From NCBI RefSeq assembly GCF_000340965.1, contig NZ_ANAY01000047.1, positions 1 through 36,675 on the forward strand: DNA of 36,675 nucleotides, given 5' to 3'. The first letter of the stretch is position 1; the number at the start of each line of letters is the position of its first letter. Shown here in pieces: positions 29,758 through 36,675 of the stretch. The notes under the pieces were generated by a model. The model was not told the DNA's origin. It saw nothing but the letters and a program-made list of their open reading frames with translations, and did no database searches. The DNA comes from Nocardiopsis kunsanensis DSM 44524 (GTDB lineage Bacteria > Actinomycetota > Actinomycetes > Streptosporangiales > Streptosporangiaceae). A program made the position numbers and the translations under genes.

Positions 29758-30609
29758 ATGACTTCTCCGCTGGTTCCTGGGCGAATCTCGCCACAACGTT
29801 CGGTCCCCTCGTACATCGTCCGGCCGGAGTACGTCGGCCGTAAACAGCCTGCCGAAGGGCTCTTGGGCGACGTCCAGACCCCGGAGACCATCGAGCGGAT
29901 CCGCGAGGCCGGCCGGATCGCCGCGCAGGCCCTGCAGGAGATCGGCAAGAACGTCCGTCCGGGCGTGACCACCGACGAGCTCGACCGCATCGGTCACGAT
30001 TTCCTGCTGGACCACGGTGCTTACCCGAGCACCTTGGGTTACAAGGGCTATCCGAAGTCGCTGTGCTCCTCCCTCAACGAGGTGATCTGCCACGGCATCC
30101 CCGACGACACCGTGCTCTCGGACGGCGACATCGTCAACATCGACATCACCGCCTACAAGGACGGCGTGCACGGCGACACCAACGCCACGTTCCTGTGCGG
30201 CGACGTCTCCGAGGAGCACCGCCTGCTGGTGGAACGCACCGAGGAGGCCACCATGCGGGCCATCAAGGCGTGCCGCCCGGGACGGCAGCTCAACATCATC
30301 GGCCGCGTCATCGAGTCCTACGCCAAGCGGTTCGGTTACGGCGTGGTGCGCGACTTCACCGGCCACGGCGTGGGTCCGGAGTTCCACTCCGGCCTGGTGG
30401 TGCCGCACTACGACGACCCGCGCGCGAACACGGTCATGGAGCCGGGCATGACGTTCACGATCGAGCCCATGATCACCCTGGGCGGGGTGGACTACGACCT
30501 GTGGGACGACGGCTGGACCGCCGTGACCGCCGACCGCAAGTGGACGGCGCAGTTCGAGCACACACTCGTCATCACCGACACCGGCGTGGAGATCCTCACG
30601 CTGCCCTGA
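29758..30609 (+). CDS. map: Methionine aminopeptidase, type I
   Basis: Removes N-terminal Met from new proteins. The 283-residue protein has the N-terminal extension seen in actinobacterial MetAPs (SYIVRPEYVGRKQPAEG) and the pita-bread domain. Metal ligands are visible: Asp in VNIDITAYKDG, Asp in VHGDTNATF, His in GHGVGPEFHSG, Glu in FTIEPMITLGG and Glu in AQFEHTLVIT. The start ATG at 29758 is very close to a TACAAT -10, so translation is probably leaderless. The panB-to-map region order is shared with Streptomyces. Confidence 0.96.
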   Translation: MTSPLVPGRISPQRSVPSYIVRPEYVGRKQPAEGLLGDVQTPETIERIREAGRIAAQALQEIGKNVRPGVTTDELDRIGHDFLLDHGAYPSTLGYKGYPKSLCSSLNEVICHGIPDDTVLSDGDIVNIDITAYKDGVHGDTNATFLCGDVSEEHRLLVERTEEATMRAIKACRPGRQLNIIGRVIESYAKRFGYGVVRDFTGHGVGPEFHSGLVVPHYDDPRANTVMEPGMTFTIEPMITLGGVDYDLWDDGWTAVTADRKWTAQFEHTLVITDTGVEILTLP

Positions 30610-30628
30610 ACCCGCCTCACGGTCCCGG

Positions 30629-30648
30629 GCCCCGGTTCACTCCGGGGC
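30629..30648 (+). terminator. Hairpin after map
   Basis: GCCCCGG and CCGGGGC form a 7-bp stem with a 6-nt loop about 20 bases past the stop. It may also serve the leftward toxin gene. Confidence 0.6.
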
Positions 30649-30675
30649 TCGTGTGTGCGCATGCACACGGTCGGT

Positions 30676-30928
30676 TCAGGTCCAGAGGAGACGGAGAATG
30701 TGCACCAGTTGCTGGTCCTCGAGAATCAGGTAGACCACAGCGCACTCACCGTCCGTCCCGAGGAGGTGCCTGCGTATATTGCCCCCGGGATGGCGCTTGT
30801 CGAAGGCAGGGCCGTTCCAAGGTTGCAGCTCGAGCACTGTGAAGAGTGAGGCCAAATCTGAGAGCAGATGTTCGGGAAGTTCCCGGACCTGCCTCCTTCG
30901 CGATGTCTTCCAGATCGATGCGGTACAC
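30676..30928 (-). pseudogene. RelE-like toxin gene with a +1 frameshift
   Basis: The GTG at 30928 directly follows the antitoxin stop (TAGGTG). The first 12 codons read VYRIDLEDIAKE; the remaining frame reads QVRELPEHLLSDLASLF, then VLELQPWNGPAFDKRHPGG and ends VYLILEDQQLVHILRLLWT. Joined, they give an 83-residue protein like the RelE-type toxins that follow DUF6247 antitoxins in actinobacteria. One extra base in GAGGCAG (minus strand; plus-strand CC at 30892-30893) separates the frames. Either the toxin is dead, the base is a sequencing error, or it is read by ribosomal frameshifting. Confidence 0.7.
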
Positions 30929-31244
30929 CTACAAACCCATCTGTTTCTTGGCCTCGCTCCACGGTGTCGCGGGGACGTTCTCTCCCCTCTCCAGTCTGTC
31001 CGCGACATCGATCATGTGTCGGTGAGCTTCTGGATCCTGAGAAGAGATCGCGATCCAGCGCCAGTGCTCGAGGAATTCGTGCAGCGCTGTGAGGTCGAGA
31101 CGTTCCTTCGCATCGTCCATGACCCGGCGGAACTCACTGTCGAAGTCCCCGACGCCCTCGGGGAGCAGGGCGTCGCGGATTTCCTTGGGGCTGTGCCCCG
31201 CGCGAGGGGGCGTGATGCTGTCCGGAGCGGGAACCTGCTGACAT
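30929..31244 (-). pseudogene. DUF6247-type antitoxin gene with a probable +1 frameshift
   Basis: The ATG at 31244 has a strong GAGGAGG ribosome site and reads MSAGSRSGQHHAPSRG. The conserved part, in another frame, reads HSPKEIRDALLPEGVGDFD, then RLDLTALHEFLEHWRWIAIS and ends WSEAKKQMGL. Removing one base from the GGGG run (plus-strand C31196-31199) joins them into about 105 residues, the usual DUF6247 length. Without that, only a 63-residue product from an internal ATG at 31120, with no ribosome site, is possible. It is the upstream partner of the RelE-like toxin. Confidence 0.65.
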
Positions 31245-31390
31245 GTGCGTCCTCCTCGGTCAGGCCTCCTGAGTACGGGGCGCGGAGCTCTCGTGGGGGT
31301 CGTCCACAGACCCGATCGCTACCCGCAGGACGAGCAGCAGCGGCCGGCGATTCCCCCGGACGAGCCATGGCGCTCGGGTCAGCACCCGCG

Positions 31391-31396
31391 TAGGGT
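31391..31396 (+). promoter_or_regulatory. -10 box of a leaderless dppA transcript
   Basis: TAGGGT ends 7 nt before the GTG start and there is no Shine-Dalgarno. Confidence 0.5.
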
Positions 31397-31403
31397 CGGC
31401 CCC

Positions 31404-32237
31404 GTGAAGATCCTCATCTCCGCCGACATGGAGGGCGCCACCGGCGTCACCTGGCCCGCCGACTGCGAACCCGGCACGGAACAGTGGCAACGCTGCCGGT
31501 CCATGTTCACCAGCGACGTCAACGCCGCCGTCGAGGGGCTCTTCGACGGCGGGGCGAACGAGGTGTTCGTCAACGAGGCCCACGCGACCATGCGCAACCT
31601 GCTCCTGGAGCGCCTGGACGAGCGCGCCACGATGATCACCGGGCGCCACAAGGAACTCTCCATGGTCGAGGGGGTCCAGTCCGGCGACGTCGACGGCATC
31701 GTGTTCCTCGGATACCACTGCGGTGCCGGGGAGGAGGGCGTTCTCGCCCACACCTACCTGCCCAACGCCTTCACCGGGGTGTGGCTGGACGGTGTCCCCG
31801 CGAGCGAGGGATACCTGAACGCGGCCGTGGTCGCGGAGTTCGGCACCCCCGTCGTGCTGGTCACCGGCGACGACCGTGCCTGCGAGGACGCCGAGTCCTA
31901 CGCCCCCTCGGCGCGCAAGGTCGCGGTCAAGGACCACGTGAGCCGGTACGCGGCCCGGTGCCGCCCGCCCGCGCGCACCGCCGCCGCGATCGGCGCGGCC
32001 GCCAAGAGCTCCATGGAGCTCGCCGGGTCGGTGGATCCGGCCCCGCAGCGGTCCATGGTGCTGGAGGTGGAGGTCGACTCCGCGCACCTGGCGCAGGCCG
32101 CAGCGATCGTCCCGGGGGTGGAACGCACCGGGGTGTGCCGCGTGCGCTACACCGCGCCCGACGCCTACGAGATGATCCGCTGTTTCAAGGCGATCTCCAC
32201 CCTCGTTTCGCAGGCGATGGAGTCCCAGTACGGTTGA
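31404..32237 (+). CDS. dppA: M55 family D-aminopeptidase (DppA-like)
   Basis: A 277-residue zinc D-aminopeptidase; the Bacillus subtilis enzyme releases D-Ala from D-Ala-containing peptides. The N-terminus KILISADMEGATGVT provides the metal ligands Asp8 and Glu10. His60 lies in NEAHATMRN, His105 in FLGYHCGAG and the last Glu near residue 135 in VPASEGYLN, matching the five-ligand set of DppA. The GTG at 31404 is chosen by this alignment; the frame is open further upstream without a start signal. An M20 peptidase and an S66 LD-carboxypeptidase follow, suggesting use of wall-derived peptides. Confidence 0.92.
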   Translation: MKILISADMEGATGVTWPADCEPGTEQWQRCRSMFTSDVNAAVEGLFDGGANEVFVNEAHATMRNLLLERLDERATMITGRHKELSMVEGVQSGDVDGIVFLGYHCGAGEEGVLAHTYLPNAFTGVWLDGVPASEGYLNAAVVAEFGTPVVLVTGDDRACEDAESYAPSARKVAVKDHVSRYAARCRPPARTAAAIGAAAKSSMELAGSVDPAPQRSMVLEVEVDSAHLAQAAAIVPGVERTGVCRVRYTAPDAYEMIRCFKAISTLVSQAMESQYG

Positions 32238-32606
32238 CGCCTCCTCCTGACCGGGGTGCGGGAGGACCCACCCGGTGGAAACGTCCCCGCCGCCGGTGCC
32301 CGACGTCCTGTGGCACACCCGCGGGTGGTGCGGGTCCCGGCGCGCACACGCAGTACCTTGTCCGGCCGTCGGCCTCCCCGGCCTGCCGACCCGATGCTCC
32401 TGTCGGCGGTGTCGAGGGACTCGTGCTCCCCTGAAGGAGAGGTAGAACTGAGGTCCGGGTCCCGACCGTTCCGGGACGGCGGCCCGCGTCCCGGAGCGGC
32501 GAACCGATCGCTCCCGGGACGAGTCCCAGGAGAGCACAAGACCCCCGGTACCCACGACGGAACTTCCGTGCCCGGGGGTGAAGCCGTGTGAGAGTGAGGC
32601 CGAGCC
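32238..32606 (+). other. 369-bp structured gap before the M20 peptidase
   Basis: No convincing gene. A -10-like TACCTT lies at 32354-32359. TCCGGGAC-n10-GTCCCGGA forms a perfect 8-bp hairpin at 32470-32495. A larger structure at 32542-32578 has CCCCCGG/CCGGGGG ends and an inner CACG..GAA/TTCCGTG stem. These lie just upstream of the peptidase GTG and could be a structured leader. I do not recognise a known riboswitch class. Confidence 0.4.
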
Positions 32607-33992
32607 GTGGGCCACCCGTCTGCGACCATTCCCGAAACGGACACCGGACTGTGCGAGGCCGGCGCCGAGGCCGTCGACCTGGCCCGGGACCTGATCCGCC
32701 GCGACTCGACCAACCACGGGGGCGGGAACGGCGACGAACGCGGGGTCGCCGAGTTCGCCGCCGAGACCCTGAGCATCGGCGGGCACCTCCCGCAGGTCCT
32801 GGAGTCGGCTCCCCGGCGTGCCAGCACGGTGCTGCGGATCCCCGGCACCGATCCGACCGCGCCGGCGCTCCTGGTGCACGGGCACCTGGACGTGGTTCCG
32901 GCTGCCGCCGAGGACTGGACGGTCCCTCCCTTCTCCGGGGAGATCGACGACTGCCCCGTCACCGGTGAACCCGCCCTGTGGGGGCGCGGGGCCGTGGACA
33001 TGAAGAACACCCTCGCGCAGATCATCGCGGTCGTACGCTACTGGGCCCGGTACGGCCTGAGTCCGCGCCGCGACGTCGTGATCGCGCTGGTGGCGGACGA
33101 GGAGGACAGCGCCCGCTACGGCGCCGACTTCCTGGTACGTGAACACCCGGAACTGTTCGAGGGGTGCACGGTCGGTATCGGTGAGGGCGGCGGGGAGACC
33201 GTCCACGCCACCACGGTCTCGGGGCGCCCGGTGCGCCTGTATCCGGTGGGGGCGGCCGAGCGCGGCAGCGCCTGGTTGGACCTGCGCGCCGAGGGCACCG
33301 CCGGGCACGGGTCCCGTCCCCCGCGCGAGAACGCGGTGACGTCGCTGGCTGAGGCGATCTGCCGTATCGACCGGCACGAATGGCCGCTGCACCTGACCCC
33401 GGTCACACGCTCGGCCATCGACGCGTTGGCACGCGCCTTGGAGGTGGAGCGCGCCCCGGGCGACACCGACACCTACACTGCCGTCGCCGAACTGGTGGAG
33501 CGTTTCGGCCGGGCGGCCCCGCTCATCGGCCCGACGGTGCGCAACAGCGCTGCCCCGACCATGCTCTCGGCCGGTTACAAGGTCAACGTGGTCCCGGGTG
33601 AGGCGGTCGGCGGTGTGGACGGCCGGGTCCTGCCGGGCGCGGAGGAGCAGTTCGCCCGTGCCATGGACGAGCTCACCGGGGACCGTGTGTCCTGGGAGTT
33701 CTCCCACCACTCGCCGCCGGTGTCGGCCCCGGTGGACTCCCCCGCGTTCTCGGCGATGCGCGAGGCACTGGTGGAGCACGATCCGCAGGCGTACGTGGTT
33801 CCGGTGTGCCTGGCCGGGGGGACCGACGCGAAGGTCTTCGCTCGCCTGGGCATCGACTGTTACGGGTTCTCTCCGTTGCTGCAGAGCGAGGGTATGGACT
33901 ACACGGGCCTGCTGCACGGCGTGGACGAACGTGTGCCGCTGGAGGGGCTGCGGTTCGGGGTGCGCGCCCTGGACACGTTCCTGCGTTCCTGA
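32607..33992 (+). CDS. M20 family metallopeptidase (ArgE/DapE/CPG2 group)
   Basis: A 461-residue zinc hydrolase that cleaves peptides or acylated amino acids. Metal and catalytic residues: His91 and Asp95 in LLVHGHLDVVP, Asp131 in GRGAVDMKN, Glu165-Glu166 in VADEEDSARYG, Glu in GIGEGGGE and His near the end in GLLHGVDERV. The dimerisation domain sits between, with GTAGHGSRPP. The C-terminal CLAGGTDAKVFARLGIDCYG is typical of the family. The GTG start at 32607 has only a weak GAGTGAGG-type site. The substrate is not determined by sequence; dipeptide or succinyl-diaminopimelate-like substrates are family options. The S66 gene follows after 67 bp in the same direction. Confidence 0.9.
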   Translation: MGHPSATIPETDTGLCEAGAEAVDLARDLIRRDSTNHGGGNGDERGVAEFAAETLSIGGHLPQVLESAPRRASTVLRIPGTDPTAPALLVHGHLDVVPAAAEDWTVPPFSGEIDDCPVTGEPALWGRGAVDMKNTLAQIIAVVRYWARYGLSPRRDVVIALVADEEDSARYGADFLVREHPELFEGCTVGIGEGGGETVHATTVSGRPVRLYPVGAAERGSAWLDLRAEGTAGHGSRPPRENAVTSLAEAICRIDRHEWPLHLTPVTRSAIDALARALEVERAPGDTDTYTAVAELVERFGRAAPLIGPTVRNSAAPTMLSAGYKVNVVPGEAVGGVDGRVLPGAEEQFARAMDELTGDRVSWEFSHHSPPVSAPVDSPAFSAMREALVEHDPQAYVVPVCLAGGTDAKVFARLGIDCYGFSPLLQSEGMDYTGLLHGVDERVPLEGLRFGVRALDTFLRS

Positions 33993-34059
33993 CCGGGAAC
34001 GGCAGCGGGAGGTCGGTCCGCGGCCCGCAGGGGCCGCGGGCCCGGACGAAGGGTGAGGG

Positions 34060-35061
34060 ATGAGCGGGACGACAACCGGGGTGCGAGCGGGACGGGCACA
34101 CGAACGGGGCGGGCGACAGGCCCCGGCCGGTGTGCCCGTACTGGAACGCCCGCCGAGGCTGTCACAGGGCTCCCGGGTGTGCCTGGTGGCGCCGTGCAGC
34201 CCGGTGCCGCCGGGGCAGCTGGAAACCGCGGGTGCGGTGCTCTCCGGGTGGGGGTTCGAGGTCCGGCTCGGCCCGCACGTGCGCGACCAGCATCCCCGCC
34301 TGCCCTACCTGGCCGGCCGGGACAGCGACCGCGCCGCCGACCTACAGGAGGCCTGGTGCGACCCGGAGGTCGATGCGGTCCTGTGCGTGCGCGGGGGCGA
34401 CGGCGCCCACAGGACCCTGGACCTGCTGGACTTCGGGGCGATGCGGGCGGCCCGACCCAAGGCCCTGGTGGGCTTCAGCGACATCACGGCGCTGCATGAG
34501 GCGTTCGCGACGGAGCTGGGGGTGGCCACGGTGCACGGTCCCGTGGTGGGCACCAAGTACTTCGTGGGTGACCCGGTCGCCCAGCACGAGCTGCACACCA
34601 CCCTGTTCCGTCCGGAACAGCGCACCGTGCTGACCTCACCGGGGGCCCACGCCCTCGTGCCGGGACGGGCGGAGGGTGTGACCTTCGGCGGGAACCTGAG
34701 TCTGCTCAACGACGGTCTGGCGACCCCGCACAGCCGTCCTTCGGCCGTCGGCGGGATCCTGGTTCTGGAGGACGTCAACGAGGACGTCGCACGCCTGGAC
34801 CGGATGCTCACCCACCTGATCCGTTCGGGGTGGATGGACGGTGTGGCCGGGGTGGTGCTAGGCACGTGGACCGACTGCCCGCCGGACCCGGGCACGATCG
34901 CGGAACTGATGCGCGACCGCCTGGAACCGCTGGGCGTACCGGTGCTGTGGGGGCTGGAGTTCGGGCACTGTGCGGCCCAGCTGACCGTTCCGCTCGGGGT
35001 GCCCGCGCAGCTGGACACCGAGAGCGGGGTCCTGCGCCTCCTCGAACCCGCGCTGTCCTGA
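34060..35061 (+). CDS. S66 family LD-carboxypeptidase
   Basis: A 333-residue serine peptidase of the LdcA family, which removes the terminal D-Ala from murein tetrapeptides. Catalytic Ser140 is in ALVGFSDITALHEAF, Glu237 in ILVLEDVNED and His303 in GLEFGHCAAQ, the Ser-Glu-His triad of the family. The N-terminal domain has RVCLVAPCSPVPPGQLE and VLCVRGGDGAHRTLDLLDF. A 35-residue basic N-terminal extension has no signal peptide, so the enzyme is cytosolic, as expected for recycling. The ATG at 34060 follows GAAGGGTGAGGG. In B. subtilis an S66 gene (ykfA) belongs to the same dpp operon as dppA. Confidence 0.93.
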   Translation: MSGTTTGVRAGRAHERGGRQAPAGVPVLERPPRLSQGSRVCLVAPCSPVPPGQLETAGAVLSGWGFEVRLGPHVRDQHPRLPYLAGRDSDRAADLQEAWCDPEVDAVLCVRGGDGAHRTLDLLDFGAMRAARPKALVGFSDITALHEAFATELGVATVHGPVVGTKYFVGDPVAQHELHTTLFRPEQRTVLTSPGAHALVPGRAEGVTFGGNLSLLNDGLATPHSRPSAVGGILVLEDVNEDVARLDRMLTHLIRSGWMDGVAGVVLGTWTDCPPDPGTIAELMRDRLEPLGVPVLWGLEFGHCAAQLTVPLGVPAQLDTESGVLRLLEPALS

Positions 35062-35136
35062 CCCGGCCGCCTCCGGTCCTGCCGCGCCTGCCCGGTTCCG
35101 TGCGGCTCTCCCTTCCGCGGATGGAGGAGGGGCCGT

Positions 35137-36069
35137 TCACCGGCCCTGCGGGGCCGGTGTGTTCAACGCTGCCATCAGTTCCCCCGTGAGGGGCGAGACG
35201 GGTTCGGCGGCCCGGGCACGGGCGGCCCGGCGGCCCTCGTTGCGGCACCAGTGCCACAGCCGGTCCAGGTCCTCGGGGTCGGGGCCGTGCTCGGGGCCGT
35301 CCACCGTGAGCACCGGCCAGTCCCAGGCCAGGCCCTGGGCGGCCACCTTCGCTCCGCCTGCGACGGGATCCACGGCGAGGGCCGGGACCCCGTTGCGCAG
35401 CGCGAGCACGAGCCCGTGCAGCCGGGTGGTGACGACCAGGTCCGTGCGGGCGGCCAGGGCGTCGAACTGGGCCGTGTCGGCGCAGTGCAGTCCGTCGCGG
35501 GTGTCGAGTCGGGTGTCCAGGGGCACCCGCGCGCAGTCCCGGCCCGCCAACCACCGGCCGAGCCGCCGGTGGACCCCGGCGTGGGCCGAACGCGTTCCGT
35601 ACTCGGGCTGGCCGGGGGCCTGGACGACCCCCACCACGGGCACGTCCCGTCCCGTAGGTGCCCCCGGCGCCAGGTCACGCTGTCCGCCCTGCCCCTCCAC
35701 GTCGCGCGGCAGGATCGTGTGGAACCCCCGGGCCGCGGCGTCATCGGGGTCGACCGCCGAGACCCCGACCGCGATCCGACGGCAGTGCGGGAAGTTCCGG
35801 TGCAGGTTGCGGACCTGGGGCCCGCTCACGGGCCCGCTCACGAACACCAGGTCGGTGTGTCCGCGTTTCCGGGCCTGGTCGAGGCCGATCCCCTCGGGGC
35901 GGAAACGGGGGCTCCAGGCCGTCTCGTGTGTGATCCCGGCGGTGTCCAGCTCGGCACACACGGCCTCGGCAGCGCCGACGTCGCCGGCGGTCGCCTCCCC
36001 GTCGACGAAGGAGAACCAGCCGACGACCAGGACCCGTGCCTGCCCGCCGGTGCCCGTTCTTTCCCCCAT
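35137..36069 (-). CDS. Polysaccharide pyruvyl transferase family protein
   Basis: A 310-residue GT-B-like protein of the PF04230 group, which adds ketal pyruvate to, or otherwise modifies, glycans. The N-terminus ARVLVVGWFSFVDGEATAGD and DLVFVSGPVSGPQV form the first Rossmann half. The diagnostic C-terminal segment is ARTDLVVTTRLHGLVLALRN, followed by GVPALAVDPVAGGAKVAAQ. The ATG at 36069 follows AAGGTGG. The open frame extends upstream into Pro/Arg-rich sequence without a start signal. It is convergent with the LD-carboxypeptidase gene. Acceptor unknown; a cell-wall polymer role is inference. Confidence 0.82.
   Translation of the reverse strand: MGERTGTGGQARVLVVGWFSFVDGEATAGDVGAAEAVCAELDTAGITHETAWSPRFRPEGIGLDQARKRGHTDLVFVSGPVSGPQVRNLHRNFPHCRRIAVGVSAVDPDDAAARGFHTILPRDVEGQGGQRDLAPGAPTGRDVPVVGVVQAPGQPEYGTRSAHAGVHRRLGRWLAGRDCARVPLDTRLDTRDGLHCADTAQFDALAARTDLVVTTRLHGLVLALRNGVPALAVDPVAGGAKVAAQGLAWDWPVLTVDGPEHGPDPEDLDRLWHWCRNEGRRAARARAAEPVSPLTGELMAALNTPAPQGR
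35138..35159 (-). terminator. Hairpin overlapping the stop of the pyruvyl transferase gene
   Basis: A perfect 9-bp stem (CACCGGCCC/GGGCCGGTG) with a TGCG loop covers the last codons and stop of the leftward gene. It is a plausible terminator for the convergent pair. Confidence 0.5.
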
Positions 36070-36109
36070 TCCACCACCTTCGCCGGTCGGGTGGGTCTCA
36101 TGGGTGTGA

Positions 36110-36140
36110 GTGCCTCGGCAGGCACCGGGGCAAACCCCGG
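36110..36140 (-). other. Two tandem small hairpins in the leader of the pyruvyl transferase gene
   Basis: GTGCCT-cggc-AGGCAC and CCGGGG-caaa-CCCCGG are adjacent 6-bp stems, 40-70 nt upstream of the leftward start. No known regulatory RNA class is recognised. The rest of 36070-36479 shows no gene that I can support. Confidence 0.3.
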
Positions 36141-36479
36141 CGGGCCGGGACGGGGCGCGGGCACCGTTCGGTGGACGCCTTCCGCCGCGCGGAACAGGAC
36201 TGTGCCGCCGGGCGTCCGTCTGGGTGGGCGGTGGGTGACGGGTGGCGCGGGTGTCCGCCGAACAGGGCCTGAGATCGTTGATGGGGGTCGGGGATTGGGG
36301 CGGGGCCTTGAGGGGCCTGGTGTGGGACGGTTCATGGACCGGTTCAGGTGGGTGGTGTTCGTCGGAGCGTCGAGCGTAGCCCGGCCGGGGCTCCCCGCAA
36401 CCCTCGTCGGCGCCACCCCACACCCCACCCCCAAGGCACCTCGAGGGCTCCGCCCCATCAACACACCTGGACTCACGAC

Positions 36480-36623
36480 ATGGTTCGTGAACCGCTGAGC
36501 GCAGACCAGATCGAGCGCGGCTGCGCCCTCGTCGCCCTGCTGCGGCAGGCCCGTGCCGGCCGCACCATGGTGGACGTGGCCCGATGCGCGGGGATCTCCG
36601 TGGAGACCCTGCGCAAGATCTAG
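36480..36623 (+). pseudogene. Truncated HTH (XRE-like) regulator gene
   Basis: The ATG at 36480 opens a 47-residue frame ending ARCAGISVETLRKI and then TAG. Related small actinobacterial regulators continue after ETLRKI with ETGR and a further 35 or so residues. The stop comes exactly where that conserved segment should follow, and composition turns AT-richer (TAGTAGTACTTTGTTAACTC), unlike the surrounding DNA. This suggests disruption by an element extending beyond the window. No ribosome site precedes the ATG, so it may be leaderless. Confidence 0.55.
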
Positions 36624-36675
36624 TAGTACTTTGTTAACTCGTGTCGGGGGTGCTGCTGTGCAAGCGGTTGGTGAC

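Noticed and set aside
30779..31393. Plus-strand frame over the toxin-antitoxin region
   Set aside because: The minus strand shows clear DUF6247 and RelE-like similarity (with frameshifts); the plus-strand product shows none.
32256..32591. Possible 111-aa protein in the gap before the M20 peptidase
   Set aside because: Arg/Pro/Gly-rich, without a ribosome site, and overlapping stem-loop structures; treated as non-coding.
31260..33917. Very long minus-strand frame opposite dppA and the M20 peptidase
   Set aside because: His/Gly/Val-rich nonsense typical of antisense frames in GC-rich DNA.
36110..36140. Known riboswitch in the pyruvyl transferase leader
   Set aside because: Two short hairpins exist but none of the conserved cores of known riboswitch classes could be recognised.
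1..36675. CRISPR arrays, tRNA or rRNA genes, replication origin
   Set aside because: No regularly spaced repeats, tRNA-like cloverleaf or rRNA segments were noticed by eye. A tRNAscan or Rfam search would be the decisive test.

Overview
This is a GC-rich (about 70%) actinobacterial chromosome segment. The gene content and order (sucB, lipB, lipA, DUF4191 protein, RDD protein, glnA, glnE, glnA2, panB, map) follow a conserved chromosomal core known from Streptomyces and relatives. Protein style, codon use and frequent GTG/TTG starts suggest a Nocardiopsis-type member of the Streptosporangiales. That placement is inference. No tRNA, rRNA, CRISPR array or complete insertion sequence was recognised.

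Layout. 1-1.2 kb: 3' part of the E2 subunit gene sucB, with an altered catalytic motif. 1.3-1.9 kb: an NADPH:FMN reductase gene behind a SoxR-type promoter. 2.3-5.0 kb: lipB, lipA and a DUF4191 membrane protein, so lipoate assembly sits beside a lipoate-using E2. 5.2-8.9 kb (minus): two tandem LytR-CpsA-Psr proteins and an RDD membrane protein. 9.1-14.5 kb: glnA with a textbook GlnR box, a glutathione peroxidase (minus) and glnE. 14.5-17.7 kb (minus): a secreted alpha-amylase with CBM20 and a palindromic operator, a small membrane protein and a secreted, membrane-anchored DUF11 protein. 17.9-20.1 kb: a RibD/DHFR-fold protein and glnA2. 20.2-22.7 kb: a persulfide-stress operon cstR-cstB-rhodanese with GC-tract operators. 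22.7-26.2 kb (minus): an NO-detoxification module (hmp with a 27-bp NsrR-type palindrome, nsrR, and an upstream MFS exporter). 26.5-30.6 kb: panB, an F420-dependent luciferase-like oxidoreductase, npdG, a 63-aa Cys/His protein and map. 30.7-31.2 kb (minus): a DUF6247/RelE-like toxin-antitoxin pair, each gene apparently broken by a +1 frameshift. 31.4-36.1 kb: dppA-type D-aminopeptidase, an M20 peptidase, an S66 LD-carboxypeptidase and a pyruvyl-transferase-family protein. At the right edge a small HTH regulator gene stops prematurely, possibly at a mobile-element junction.

How the genes fit together. Nitrogen: GlnR should control glnA, and GlnE should modify GlnA at a visible Tyr; GlnA2 has Trp there and should escape. 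Redox and reactive species: SoxR-type FMN reductase, GPx, CstR/CstB and NsrR/Hmp each carry their own recognisable control element. Cell wall: LCP ligases and a possible murein-peptide salvage group (DppA plus S66, as in the Bacillus dpp operon). Several genes appear leaderless, with a TAnnnT -10 box 6-8 nt before the start codon.

No wholly new multi-gene system could be established. The strongest leads are the SucB active-site change, the doubly frameshifted toxin-antitoxin pair, the intact CstR/CstB module, the SoxR box, and two structured non-coding stretches (2002-2346 and 32238-32606).
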